A stretch of DNA of 64,000 nt. Origin: Rhodoferax sp. GTDB taxonomy: Bacteria > Pseudomonadota > Gammaproteobacteria > Burkholderiales > Burkholderiaceae_C. The translations under genes were made by a program, and so were the position numbers. Location of the stretch: assembly GCA_013791765.1 (NCBI GenBank), contig VMTC01000128.1, positions 1-64,000 on the forward strand. Direction: 5' to 3'. This document shows, piece by piece, positions 44,245 through 51,614 of the stretch; position 1 is the stretch's first letter, and each line of letters begins with the position of its first letter. The notes below the pieces were generated by a model that did not search any database, was not told where the DNA came from, and saw nothing but the letters and a program-made list of their open reading frames with translations.

Positions 44245-44769
44245 GACGGCTGGGGTGCGATTCAAAGTGATGTGGGCTTCAGATCAATGGTTTATTTCCG
44301 AAGCACTTAGGTGCGTCTATTGAATTGGGGCTGATATCACTGTGGTGGGTGAATCAGCCGGGCGATGCGCTTTGCTCCGTGTCACCCGCCCGCTGCGCGG
44401 GCTCCTTCTTTACCTACGCAAAGCGCATCACCCGACTGATTCTGCGAGCGGTTGGGTACGCCGACAGGGGGGATTCAAAAGTTGCCTGCATTGGAGTGGC
44501 GCGAATTGATGTGCGCCGATTGCTACAGAAATTCTGACTTCGACGGCGTCAGGCACGGTGATTGGGCTATGCGACCGGGCTTTGGGGTGAAAGGCGCGCG
44601 CCCACAAGCGCTTGCATACCCCAGCTTCAATTTCGCGTGTGTTTTCACGCCAAAACCGCACGCGCATGGCCCAGTCGCCGGGCCGGGTTAAATACGCAAA
44701 GCCCGGTTTGCCGTGAGGCCTTGATTTCTTCAGCGTGCCACACTCACTTTGAATCGCACCCGACGGCTG
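44245..44769. mobile_element. MITE-like element, copy B (longest), with 8 bp target duplication
   Basis: The body is 44253-44761 (509 bp), in the opposite orientation to copies A and C. It has ends GGGTGCGATTCAAAGTGA and TCACTTTGAATCGCACCC and the flanking repeat GACGGCTG (44245-44252, 44762-44769). Compared with copy A it has ~137 extra bp (about 44546-44682) bounded by imperfect inverted sequences (GGTGATTGGGCTATGCG / CGCATGGCCCAGTCGCC). Copy C keeps the CGCCGGGCCGGGTT edge of this segment, so A and C look like internal deletions of this form. It lies between the chemoreceptor stop and the rpsU promoter. Confidence 0.9.
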
Positions 44770-44777
44770 CGCCGGAC

Positions 44778-44805
44778 TTGAAATCGCCCACAACCCCGCT
44801 ATAAT
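44778..44805 (+). promoter_or_regulatory. Sigma-70-type promoter of rpsU
   Basis: TTGAAA (44778-44783), 16 bp spacer, TATAAT (44800-44805). It is the best sigma-70 match noted in the window. It starts only 8 bp after the MITE B target duplication. Confidence 0.85.
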
Positions 44806-44825
44806 CTTATGCTTTGCTGGCAAAC

Positions 44826-44855
44826 CCCCGCTGCCTGATCAACTTTAAAGCGGGG
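44826..44855 (+). promoter_or_regulatory. Leader hairpin in the rpsU 5' untranslated region
   Basis: CCCCGCT (44826-44832) pairs with AGCGGGG (44849-44855), shortly after the expected transcription start. It leaves a leader of ~120 nt before the ATG. A role in autoregulation or mRNA stability is possible but not shown. Confidence 0.45.
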
Positions 44856-44932
44856 AACAAACGCACGACAAGCGTCAAATGGCCCGATCTCCCTTTGGTG
44901 CGAAGTCTGCATATTTTGGACAACTTCATTTA

Positions 44933-45145
44933 ATGACAACCATCCGTGTAAAAGAGAACGAACCCTTTGACGTAGCGCTGCGTCGCTTCAAGCGCACCAT
45001 TGAAAAACTCGGCCTTTTGACTGACTTGCGTGCCCGCGAGTTCTACGAAAAGCCCACCGCCGAGCGCAAGCGCAAGAAGGCAGCGGCCGTCAAGCGCAAC
45101 TACAAGCGCATTCGCGCCATGCAGTTGCCCAAAAAGATGTATTGA
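44933..45145 (+). CDS. rpsU: 30S ribosomal protein S21
   Basis: This 70-residue S21 has the full family sequence ([26 protein letters not shown], then [21 protein letters not shown]). It sits near the anti-Shine-Dalgarno region of the 30S subunit and helps initiation. The start is taken at 44933; an in-frame extension to 44879 has no family support. The Shine-Dalgarno match before it is weak (TTTTGGACAA). It has its own promoter and terminator; yqeY follows, but dnaG and rpoD do not. Confidence 0.96.
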   Translation: MTTIRVKENEPFDVALRRFKRTIEKLGLLTDLRAREFYEKPTAERKRKKAAAVKRNYKRIRAMQLPKKMY

Positions 45146-45161
45146 TCCGATACGTCTAATT

Positions 45162-45197
45162 AAAAACCCGCCGGGGACGCTCAGGCGGGTTTTTTTA
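45162..45197 (+). terminator. Intrinsic terminator after rpsU
   Basis: AAAAACCCGCC - 11 nt loop - GGCGGGTTTTTTTATTT, 16 bp past the rpsU stop. Confidence 0.9.
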
Positions 45198-45329
45198 TTT
45201 GTTTTTTGGCATTGATTGAAGTCCTGTTTCGTTTCCAATTCGGTGCGAGACTAGGCGGACCATCGCAGACAGTGCTTTAGCACGGCAAGATGGGGCAACA
45301 ACCTATCGAATCGAATTGGAGACGAAACC

Positions 45330-45776
45330 ATGACACTCAAAGACCAAGTCACCGACGACATGAAGACAGCCATGCGCGCGCATGACAGCGAACGCCTGGG
45401 CACGATCCGCCTGCTGCTCGCAGCCTGCAAGCAAAAGGAAGTCGATGAGCGCGTCGTGCTCGATGACGCCGCCGTCATCGCCATCGTCGACAAGCTGATC
45501 AAGCAGCGCAAAGATTCGGTGACTGCCTTCACCCAGGCCAATCGCATGGACCTTGCTGACAAGGAATCCTTTGAAATCAAGGTGCTGCAAGCCTACCTGC
45601 CCCAGCGTCTGTCGCTTGAGGAAGTGACGGCTGCGGTGCAGGCCATCGTGGCCCAGCTGGGTGCCACCGGCCCCGGCGACATGGGAAAGGTGATGGGCGC
45701 AGTCAAGGCGCAACTGGCCGGCAAGGCCGACATGGGACAGATATCTCAGGCTGTCAAAGCCGCGCTGGCCGGCTGA
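45330..45776 (+). CDS. GatB/YqeY-domain protein
   Basis: This 148-residue protein matches the YqeY family: LKDQVTDDMKTAMRAHDSERLGTIRLLLAACKQKEVDER, LIKQRKDSVTAFTQANRMDLADKE, LQAYLPQRLS and GAVKAQLAGKADM. The domain resembles the tRNA-binding tail of GatB, though the function is unknown. It usually sits between rpsU and dnaG-rpoD; here the neighbour on the right is pmbA on the other strand. Confidence 0.92.
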   Translation: MTLKDQVTDDMKTAMRAHDSERLGTIRLLLAACKQKEVDERVVLDDAAVIAIVDKLIKQRKDSVTAFTQANRMDLADKESFEIKVLQAYLPQRLSLEEVTAAVQAIVAQLGATGPGDMGKVMGAVKAQLAGKADMGQISQAVKAALAG

Positions 45777-45790
45777 TCGCCCGGCTGCCC

Positions 45791-47197
45791 TTAGCTGCCT
45801 GCCAGCTTCATCCGGTTCACCAGCACGGAGCCAATGGTTTTGGCGCCGTAGTTGTAGGTGTCCGCGCCCACGGCAGTGATGCCTTTGAGCATGGATTTCA
45901 TGTTGCCCGCGATGGTGATTTCGTGCACCGGATAGGCAATGCGGCCTTTTTCGACCCAGAAGCCACTGGCGCCGCGGGAATAGTCGCCGGTCACATAGTT
46001 CACGCCGCTGCCCATCAACTCGGTAACGAACAGGCCTGTGCCCAATTTTTCCAGCATCGCATCCAGATCATCCCCGGGGCGCGTCAGGCGCGAGCTCAAG
46101 CTCAGGTTGTGCGAGCCGCCAGCATTGCCGGTGGTCTTCATGCCGAGTTTGCGGGCGGAGTAGCTACCCAGAAAATAACCCTGCACCCTCCCCGCCTCCA
46201 CGACCTGACGCGCCTTGACGCGCACGCCCTCGTCATCAAAGGGCGAACTGCCTTTGCCGCGTTTGACAAACGGGTCTTCCAGGATGTCAATGTGTTTGGG
46301 CAGCACCTGCTTGCCCAGCGAGTCGAGCAAAAAAGAACTCTTGCGGTACAAGGCACCGCCACTGATGGCCTGCACAAAAGTGCCCAGCAGACCCGCCGCC
46401 AGCGGTGACTCGAACAAGACCGGGCATTCGGTGGTGGCAATCTTGCGCGAATTCAAACGGCTCAAGGCGCGCTCGGCGGCGTAGCGGCCCACGGCCTCGG
46501 GCGAGGCCAGTTCGTCCGCATTGCGCTGCGAGCTGTACCAGGCATCGCGCTGCATGCCGCTGCCCTTGCCCGCAATCGGCGACACCGACAGCGAGTGGCG
46601 CGAACTGGCATAGCCACCGCGAAAACCGTGCGTGTGTGCGCTAAAAAAATGCGACTGCTGCGCCGACACCGCAGCGCCCTCGCTGTTGGTAATGCGCTTG
46701 TCGGTCTTTAACGCATGCGCCTCGCAGCTCATGGCGATTGCGGCTGCCTGCTCACTGGTAAGTGCCCAAGGGAAGAACAATTCCAGGTCGGTGCGCTGCT
46801 CCGGGGGCTGGGCAATATCCTGCGCATCGGGCAAGGCCGCAAACGGGTCTTCGGCCGTGAAGCGCGCAATGTCATACGCCGCCTGCACGGTCTGCTCGAT
46901 CGCCGCCTGAGAAAAGTCCGAGGTGCTGGCGTTGCCCCGGCGCTGGCCCACGTAGACCGTGACGCCGAGCGACTTGTCGCGGTTGCGTTCCACGTTTTCA
47001 AGTTCACCCTTGCGCACCGACACACTCAGGCCGCAGCCTTCCGACGCTTCCGCGCCCGCATCAGTGGCGCCGAGCTTCTTGGCGTGTGCCAGGGCGCTGT
47101 CGACCAGGCCTTCAAAAAAAGGGCGGCTGTAGCTAAATCCTCGGTCAGGATTGAGTTGAGCGGGGGCGGTGGTCTGGGTGGTGTTGGGTTTCTTCAT
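45791..47197 (-). CDS. pmbA: PmbA/TldE-family metalloprotease-related protein
   Basis: This 468-residue protein is the PmbA (TldE) partner of the TldD metalloprotease, which matures peptides such as microcins and degrades CcdA. Visible are VSVRKGELENVERNRDKSLGVTVYVGQRRGNASTSDFS, HTHGFRGGYASSRHSLSVSP, FESPLAAGLLGTFVQAISGGALYRKSSFL and the C-terminal GVNYVTGDYSRGASGFWVE. As in other PmbA proteins the zinc HExxxH motif of TldD is missing. tldD is not in the window. It is divergent from darP with a 23 bp gap. Confidence 0.93.
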   Translation of the reverse strand: MKKPNTTQTTAPAQLNPDRGFSYSRPFFEGLVDSALAHAKKLGATDAGAEASEGCGLSVSVRKGELENVERNRDKSLGVTVYVGQRRGNASTSDFSQAAIEQTVQAAYDIARFTAEDPFAALPDAQDIAQPPEQRTDLELFFPWALTSEQAAAIAMSCEAHALKTDKRITNSEGAAVSAQQSHFFSAHTHGFRGGYASSRHSLSVSPIAGKGSGMQRDAWYSSQRNADELASPEAVGRYAAERALSRLNSRKIATTECPVLFESPLAAGLLGTFVQAISGGALYRKSSFLLDSLGKQVLPKHIDILEDPFVKRGKGSSPFDDEGVRVKARQVVEAGRVQGYFLGSYSARKLGMKTTGNAGGSHNLSLSSRLTRPGDDLDAMLEKLGTGLFVTELMGSGVNYVTGDYSRGASGFWVEKGRIAYPVHEITIAGNMKSMLKGITAVGADTYNYGAKTIGSVLVNRMKLAGS

Positions 47198-47220
47198 ACG
47201 GACGGCTATGATAGCTGGCT

Positions 47221-47835
47221 ATGTCACGTAAACTAAAAAAAGGCTATTTCGTTCGCGGTGAGTTTGTTGCCGAAGGCAGCGAACGCGACCTCGAACTCAA
47301 GCGCGAACTCAAGGGCAGCGACGATCAGAGCCGCACCGACCTCAAACGCGAAAGCCTTGAACTGCAAAAAGTCGGTGAAGACCTGCTGACCTTGCGTGCC
47401 GACCTGATGGCGCGGCTCGATTTGTCCGAAAAGCTCAAAGACGCGGTGGTCGAGGCCAAGCGCATCACAAACTTTGAGGGCAAGCGCCGCCAGATGCAGT
47501 ACATCGGCAAGATGATGCGCCGCTTAGAGCCGGCGACGCTGGAGGCGGTGCGCACCACCTTGCATGAGCAAGACAACGGCTCGGCCCAGGACAATCTGGT
47601 GCTGCACCTGGCCGAGACCTGGCGCGACCGGCTGGTAGCCGACGAGGACGCCTTTGGCGAATGGATCAGCCAATACCCGGACACCGACAGCCAACAGCTG
47701 CGCGCGCTGGCCCGCCAAGCGCGCAAGGATGCCAAACCCGAGAAGCCCGGTGAGGCCGTGCGCCATGGCCGCGCCTACCGCGATATTTTTCTGATCGTGC
47801 GCGAGCAGCTCGGTCGGCCCCAGGAATCAGCATGA
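47221..47835 (+). CDS. darP: Ribosome-associated protein DarP (YjgA, DUF615)
   Basis: This 204-residue DUF615/YjgA protein acts late in 50S subunit assembly. Family segments are SDDQSRTDLKRESLELQKVGEDLLTL, ITNFEGKRRQMQYIGKMMRRLE and FGEWISQYPDTDSQQLRALARQARKD. It is divergent from pmbA, a common betaproteobacterial arrangement, and overlaps mog by four bases. Confidence 0.92.
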   Translation: MSRKLKKGYFVRGEFVAEGSERDLELKRELKGSDDQSRTDLKRESLELQKVGEDLLTLRADLMARLDLSEKLKDAVVEAKRITNFEGKRRQMQYIGKMMRRLEPATLEAVRTTLHEQDNGSAQDNLVLHLAETWRDRLVADEDAFGEWISQYPDTDSQQLRALARQARKDAKPEKPGEAVRHGRAYRDIFLIVREQLGRPQESA

Positions 47836-48437
47836 GCGCAGCAATTTCTTCTCCCTTTGACACCATCAAGATCGGCATCGTCTCGATCAGCGATCGCGCC
47901 AGCGGCGGCGTTTATGTCGACAAAGGACTGCCCGCGCTGCAAGACTGGCTGACCCGCGCCTTGAAGAACCCGCTGCAGTTCGAGCCGCGCCTGATTCCTG
48001 ATGAAGAAGCCTCCATCAGCGCCACGCTGATTGAACTGGTGGACGCCGGTTGCGCCTTGGTCTTGACCACCGGTGGCACGGGACCAGCACTGCGCGACGT
48101 CACTCCCGAGGCCACGCTGGCCGTGGCACACAAGGAGATGCCGGGCTTTGGCGAGCAAATGCGCCAAATCAGCCTGCGCTTTGTGCCAACGGCCATTTTG
48201 TCGCGGCAAGTGGCGGTGATTCGCGACCAGACCCTGATCATCAACCTGCCAGGTCAGCCCAAGGCGATTGCCGAAACACTCGAAGGTCTGCGCGGCAGCG
48301 ATGGTGCGCTTTTGATGGCCGGCATTTTTGCGGCCGTGCCTTATTGCATCGACCTGATTGGCGGGCCGTACCTGGAAACCGACTCAGCCGTGTGCAATGC
48401 TTTCAGGCCGAAAGCGGCGATTCGCACATTTTCTTGA
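47832..48437 (+). CDS. mog: Molybdopterin adenylyltransferase (Mog/MogA)
   Basis: Mog adenylylates molybdopterin before molybdenum insertion by MoeA. The 201-residue protein shows IKIGIVSISDRASGGVYVDKGLPAL, EEASISATLIELVDAGCALVLTTGGTGPALRDVTPEAT and the C-terminal INLPGQPKAIAETLEGL. It overlaps darP (ATGA), so the two are coupled. A short repeat starts at its end. Confidence 0.93.
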   Translation: MSAAISSPFDTIKIGIVSISDRASGGVYVDKGLPALQDWLTRALKNPLQFEPRLIPDEEASISATLIELVDAGCALVLTTGGTGPALRDVTPEATLAVAHKEMPGFGEQMRQISLRFVPTAILSRQVAVIRDQTLIINLPGQPKAIAETLEGLRGSDGALLMAGIFAAVPYCIDLIGGPYLETDSAVCNAFRPKAAIRTFS

Positions 48438-48438
48438 T

Positions 48439-48492
48439 CAAACGGGCTTCTGGCCCTCGTATTGATTGACCATACTGCTATATTATAAATAG
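48439..48492 (+). repeat. Short repeat, copy 8 (mog-cysE intergenic)
   Basis: ACGGGCTTCTGGCCCTCGTA followed by CATACTGCTATATTATAAAT: a diverged copy between the convergent mog and cysE genes. Confidence 0.65.
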
Positions 48493-48503
48493 CAAAAAAT
48501 CGA

Positions 48504-49277
48504 CTATTTGCCGACCAGCTGATTGAGCTTCTCCGCCTCAAAATGTTCGCTGACGGCGGCGTCGCCCGGCACCACACTGGCATCATGGCGCTGCGCGCTG
48601 AGTTGCTCGATCGCCTTCCACAGCATTGAAATTTGATGCTCCTGCGTGGAGGCGTTATCGATCAGGCCGCGCATGGCCTGGCTTAAGGGGTCGTCATTTT
48701 GAGTGACGCCGTAAGCTGAAAAACCCATCTTGGAGGCGGCCTCTTCACGCTTGACGTCAAGCTCAGCCTGAATGATGCGTGCCGGGTTGCCCACCGCCGT
48801 GGCACCGGCTGGCACCGGCTTGGTCACCACCGCGTTCGAGCCGACCTTGGCGCCATCGCCAACCGTGAAGCCGCCCAGCACTTGCGCGCCGGCGCCGACC
48901 ACCACATTGCGCCCCAGCGTGGGATGGCGCTTGACGCCTTTGTAAAGCGAGGTGCCACCCAGCGTGACGCCCTGGTAGATGGTGCAACCGTCGCCGATCT
49001 CGGCGGTCTCGCCCACCACCACGCCCATCGCATGGTCAAAAAAAACGCGCTCGCCAATCTTGGCGCCGGGGTGGATTTCAATGCCGGTCAAGAAGCGGGC
49101 GATGTGGGAGGTGAAGCGACCCAGCCACTTGAGTCCGTGTTGCCAGCACCAGTGCGCCAGCCGATGAAAAATAACGGCGTGCAAGCCCGGGTAGCAGGTC
49201 AGCACCTCCCAGGCCGTGCGCGCGGCCGGGTCGCGTTCAAGAATGCATTGAATATCGGAGCGAAGTCGGGAAAACAT
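48504..49277 (-). CDS. cysE: Serine O-acetyltransferase
   Basis: CysE makes O-acetylserine from serine and acetyl-CoA, the committed step to cysteine. The 257-residue protein has the N-terminal helical part ([29 protein letters not shown]) and a left-handed beta-helix of hexapeptide repeats ([69 protein letters not shown]). The C-terminal ~75 residues after GNPARII are an extension. trmJ lies 10 bp upstream on the same strand. Confidence 0.95.
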   Translation of the reverse strand: MFSRLRSDIQCILERDPAARTAWEVLTCYPGLHAVIFHRLAHWCWQHGLKWLGRFTSHIARFLTGIEIHPGAKIGERVFFDHAMGVVVGETAEIGDGCTIYQGVTLGGTSLYKGVKRHPTLGRNVVVGAGAQVLGGFTVGDGAKVGSNAVVTKPVPAGATAVGNPARIIQAELDVKREEAASKMGFSAYGVTQNDDPLSQAMRGLIDNASTQEHQISMLWKAIEQLSAQRHDASVVPGDAAVSEHFEAEKLNQLVGK

Positions 49278-49286
49278 GACTCAAGT

Positions 49287-50147
49287 CTAGCCTTGGACGC
49301 AAGCCGTAGCAGGCGCCAGGGCGCCCGGCTGCGCCGCGTTCTGCAATATCGCTTTGGCAATGCCGCGCAGAATATGAACCTCTTCCTGCGTGACACCGGC
49401 CCGGTTGAACAGCTGATTGAGCCGTGGCATCAATTTTTTGGGCGCCAATGGGTCCAGAAAGCCAATGGCCTGCAGCGACTGCTCCAGATGCGCCAGCAGG
49501 CCCGCCACTTGGGCGGCGTCGGCCAGCACCGGCTCAACGGTCGCGGCTTGAACCGCAAAAGCACCCAAAGCCAGCCGCCATTCGTAGGCAATCACCTGCA
49601 CCGCCGCACCCAGGTTCAGCGAGCCAAATTGGGGGTCGCTCGGTATGCTCAGGGCGACGTGGCAGCGGTAGACATCTTCATTGCGCATGCCAAAGCGCTC
49701 GCAACCAAACAGGAAGCCCATGCCGCGCTCAGGTGCCACAACGCTAACCTGCGCCGTTTCAGGCAATTTTTGCAATTCGTCACTTTTATAAGCCAAATCA
49801 GCCTCTAGCCCACGTTGAGTATGCGTGAGCAGCTCTTTTTTAATGAGCGATTCAAAATGCTCGCGCGGCGTCACCGTGGGCGGGCCAAAGTCGCGCGGGG
49901 TCATGGCCGTGGCACACAAATGCGTCATGCCGTCCAGCGCCTCATCGAGCGTGGCCACGATGCGCGCATTTTTCAGCACGTCAAGGGCACCACTGGCGCG
50001 TTGAATGGTTTCTTCACGGTTGAGCACATTGGCCCAGCGCGGGGCCACCAGCACCAGGTCGGCAAAACCCATGGTTTTCATGGCGCGGGCAGCGGCCCCG
50101 ACATTGCCGGCGTGACTGGTGTTGATCAGGATGAAACGAGTTTGCAT
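49287..50147 (-). CDS. trmJ: tRNA (Cm32/Um32) methyltransferase TrmJ-type SPOUT enzyme
   Basis: TrmJ methylates the 2'-OH of tRNA position 32. The 286-residue SPOUT protein shows [50 protein letters not shown], the knot motif [21 protein letters not shown] and [22 protein letters not shown]. Residues about 101-121 ([20 protein letters not shown]) are encoded by an in-frame short repeat between the PREHFE and ELQKLPE parts. The start [11 protein letters not shown] at 50147 is preferred over a Met six codons upstream. Confidence 0.92.
   Translation of the reverse strand: MQTRFILINTSHAGNVGAAARAMKTMGFADLVLVAPRWANVLNREETIQRASGALDVLKNARIVATLDEALDGMTHLCATAMTPRDFGPPTVTPREHFESLIKKELLTHTQRGLEADLAYKSDELQKLPETAQVSVVAPERGMGFLFGCERFGMRNEDVYRCHVALSIPSDPQFGSLNLGAAVQVIAYEWRLALGAFAVQAATVEPVLADAAQVAGLLAHLEQSLQAIGFLDPLAPKKLMPRLNQLFNRAGVTQEEVHILRGIAKAILQNAAQPGALAPATACVQG
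49786..49846 (+). repeat. Short repeat, in-frame copy inside trmJ (antisense to the gene)
   Basis: AAATCAGCCTCTAGCCCACG followed by TATGCGTGAGCAGCTCTTTT on the plus strand. Read by trmJ on the minus strand it codes [19 protein letters not shown] without a stop. Confidence 0.82.
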
Positions 50148-50283
50148 GGACTGGAAAAAGAGCAATAAACCGGGACGGCTAAAATCGCACTATTGTCGCC
50201 GCCCGCATCGCCGGGCAGCGCCCCCGTTCTTAAGTCATGAGGGCCGCGCTCAAGCGCTGCCCCACAAACATCAAACAATCTAT

Positions 50284-51228
50284 ATGGCCTCCCCCAATCT
50301 GCATCCCATGATCAATGTGGCCGTCAAGGCCGCCCGCGCCGCCGGTTCCATCATCAACCGCGCGGCGCTTGACGTCGAAGCCCTTCGCATCTCGCAAAAG
50401 CAGGTGAACGACTTCGTCACGGACGTGGACCAGGCAGCGGAGGCGGCCATCATTGAAACCCTGCTCAGCGCCTACCCGGGTCACGGCATCTGGGCCGAAG
50501 AATCGGGCCGCGAGCACGGCGCCAAAGATTCCGAATTCGTCTGGATCATCGACCCGCTGGACGGCACCACCAACTTCATCCACGGTTTTCCGGTCTATTG
50601 CGTCAGCATCGCGCTGGCGGTCAAGGGCAAGGTCGAGCAGGCCGTCATTTACGACCCCAGCCGCAACGACCTATTTACCGCCACCAAGGGGCGCGGTGCC
50701 TACCTGAACGACCGACGCCTGCGCGTGTCCAAGCGCCTGCGCCTGCAGGAATGCCTGATCTCCACGGGTTTCCCGTTCCGTCCGGGTGACGATTTCCCGA
50801 GCTACCTGCGCATGATGGCAGACCTGATGCCGCGCTGCGCCGGCTTGCGCCGCCCGGGTGCGGCGGCGCTGGACCTGGCCTATGTGGCGGCCGGTTACAC
50901 CGACGGTTTTTTTGAGTCCGGCCTGCAGCCCTGGGACGTGGCAGCGGGCTCCTTGATGGTGACCGAGGCCGGCGGCCTGGTCGGCAATTTCACCGGTGAA
51001 CCCGACTTTTTGGAGCACAGCGAATGCATGGCGGGCAACCCGAAGGTCTACGGCCAGCTCGTGGGCATTTTGGGCAAGTACAGCAAATTTGCCAGCGCTG
51101 GCGAAAAAGCGGCGCTGCGCCAAAGCAGTCTGGCGCCAGCAGCAACGAGTGCTCCCAGCGCCCCAGAGGCCCCAGATGCAGGGGATGCAAACGACACGCC
51201 CTCGGCATCAACTGACGCACCGTTTTAA
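50284..51228 (+). CDS. suhB: Inositol-1-monophosphatase family protein
   Basis: This 314-residue SuhB-type phosphatase has the metal-site motifs: the ILWAEE-like [29 protein letters not shown] (WIDPxDGT) and the C-terminal [18 protein letters not shown]. In enterobacteria SuhB also helps rRNA transcription complexes. A Ser/Ala/Pro-rich tail of ~45 residues extends past the family core. The start [17 protein letters not shown] at 50284 is used; MINVAVKAA at 50308 is an alternative. It is divergent from trmJ, and a MITE starts 1 bp past the stop. Confidence 0.94.
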   Translation: MASPNLHPMINVAVKAARAAGSIINRAALDVEALRISQKQVNDFVTDVDQAAEAAIIETLLSAYPGHGIWAEESGREHGAKDSEFVWIIDPLDGTTNFIHGFPVYCVSIALAVKGKVEQAVIYDPSRNDLFTATKGRGAYLNDRRLRVSKRLRLQECLISTGFPFRPGDDFPSYLRMMADLMPRCAGLRRPGAAALDLAYVAAGYTDGFFESGLQPWDVAAGSLMVTEAGGLVGNFTGEPDFLEHSECMAGNPKVYGQLVGILGKYSKFASAGEKAALRQSSLAPAATSAPSAPEAPDAGDANDTPSASTDAPF

Positions 51229-51229
51229 A

Positions 51230-51609
51230 CCTGCGCCCGGGTGCGATTCGAAGTGATGTGGCACGCTGAATAAACCAAGGCCTCACGTCAAACCCGGCTT
51301 TGCGTATTAAACCCGGCCCGGCGAACATCAATTCGCACCAAACCAAACCAAACCAACCCAACGCAGGCAACTATTGAATTTCCCCCTGTCAGCGTACCCA
51401 ATCGCTCGCAGAATCAGTCGGGTGATACGCTTTGCGGAGGTAAAGAAGGAGCACGCGCAGCGGGCGGGTGACACGGAGCGAAGCGTGTCGCCCGGCTGAT
51501 TCACCCACCACCGTGATAGCAGCCTCAATCCAATAGTCATACCTGAGTGATTCGGAAAAGAACCATTCATCTGAAGCCCACATAACTTTGAATCGCACCC
51601 CCTGCGCCC
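51230..51609. mobile_element. MITE-like element, copy C, with 9 bp target duplication
   Basis: The body is 51239-51600 (362 bp), in the same orientation as copy A. It starts GGGTGCGATTCGAAGTGA and ends with an AACTTTGAATCGCACCC-like inverted end. The perfect flanking repeat is CCTGCGCCC (51230-51238 and 51601-51609). The internal inverted repeat (51414-51500) is conserved. It is shorter than copy A in one segment and carries a pentamer tract, four ACCAA units at 51337-51356. It lies between the converging suhB and PAS/GGDEF/EAL genes. Confidence 0.92.
51337..51356 (+). repeat. ACCAA pentamer tract inside MITE copy C
   Basis: Four head-to-tail ACCAA units at the point where copy C is shortened relative to copy B. 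Copy A has single-copy sequence here, so the tract arose within this copy. Confidence 0.85.
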
Positions 51610-51614
51610 TGGCG

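Noticed and set aside
39053..51609. The MITE family as remnants of coding genes
   Set aside because: All frames are interrupted and differ between copies, while the termini and internal inverted repeats are conserved; this fits a non-coding mobile element.
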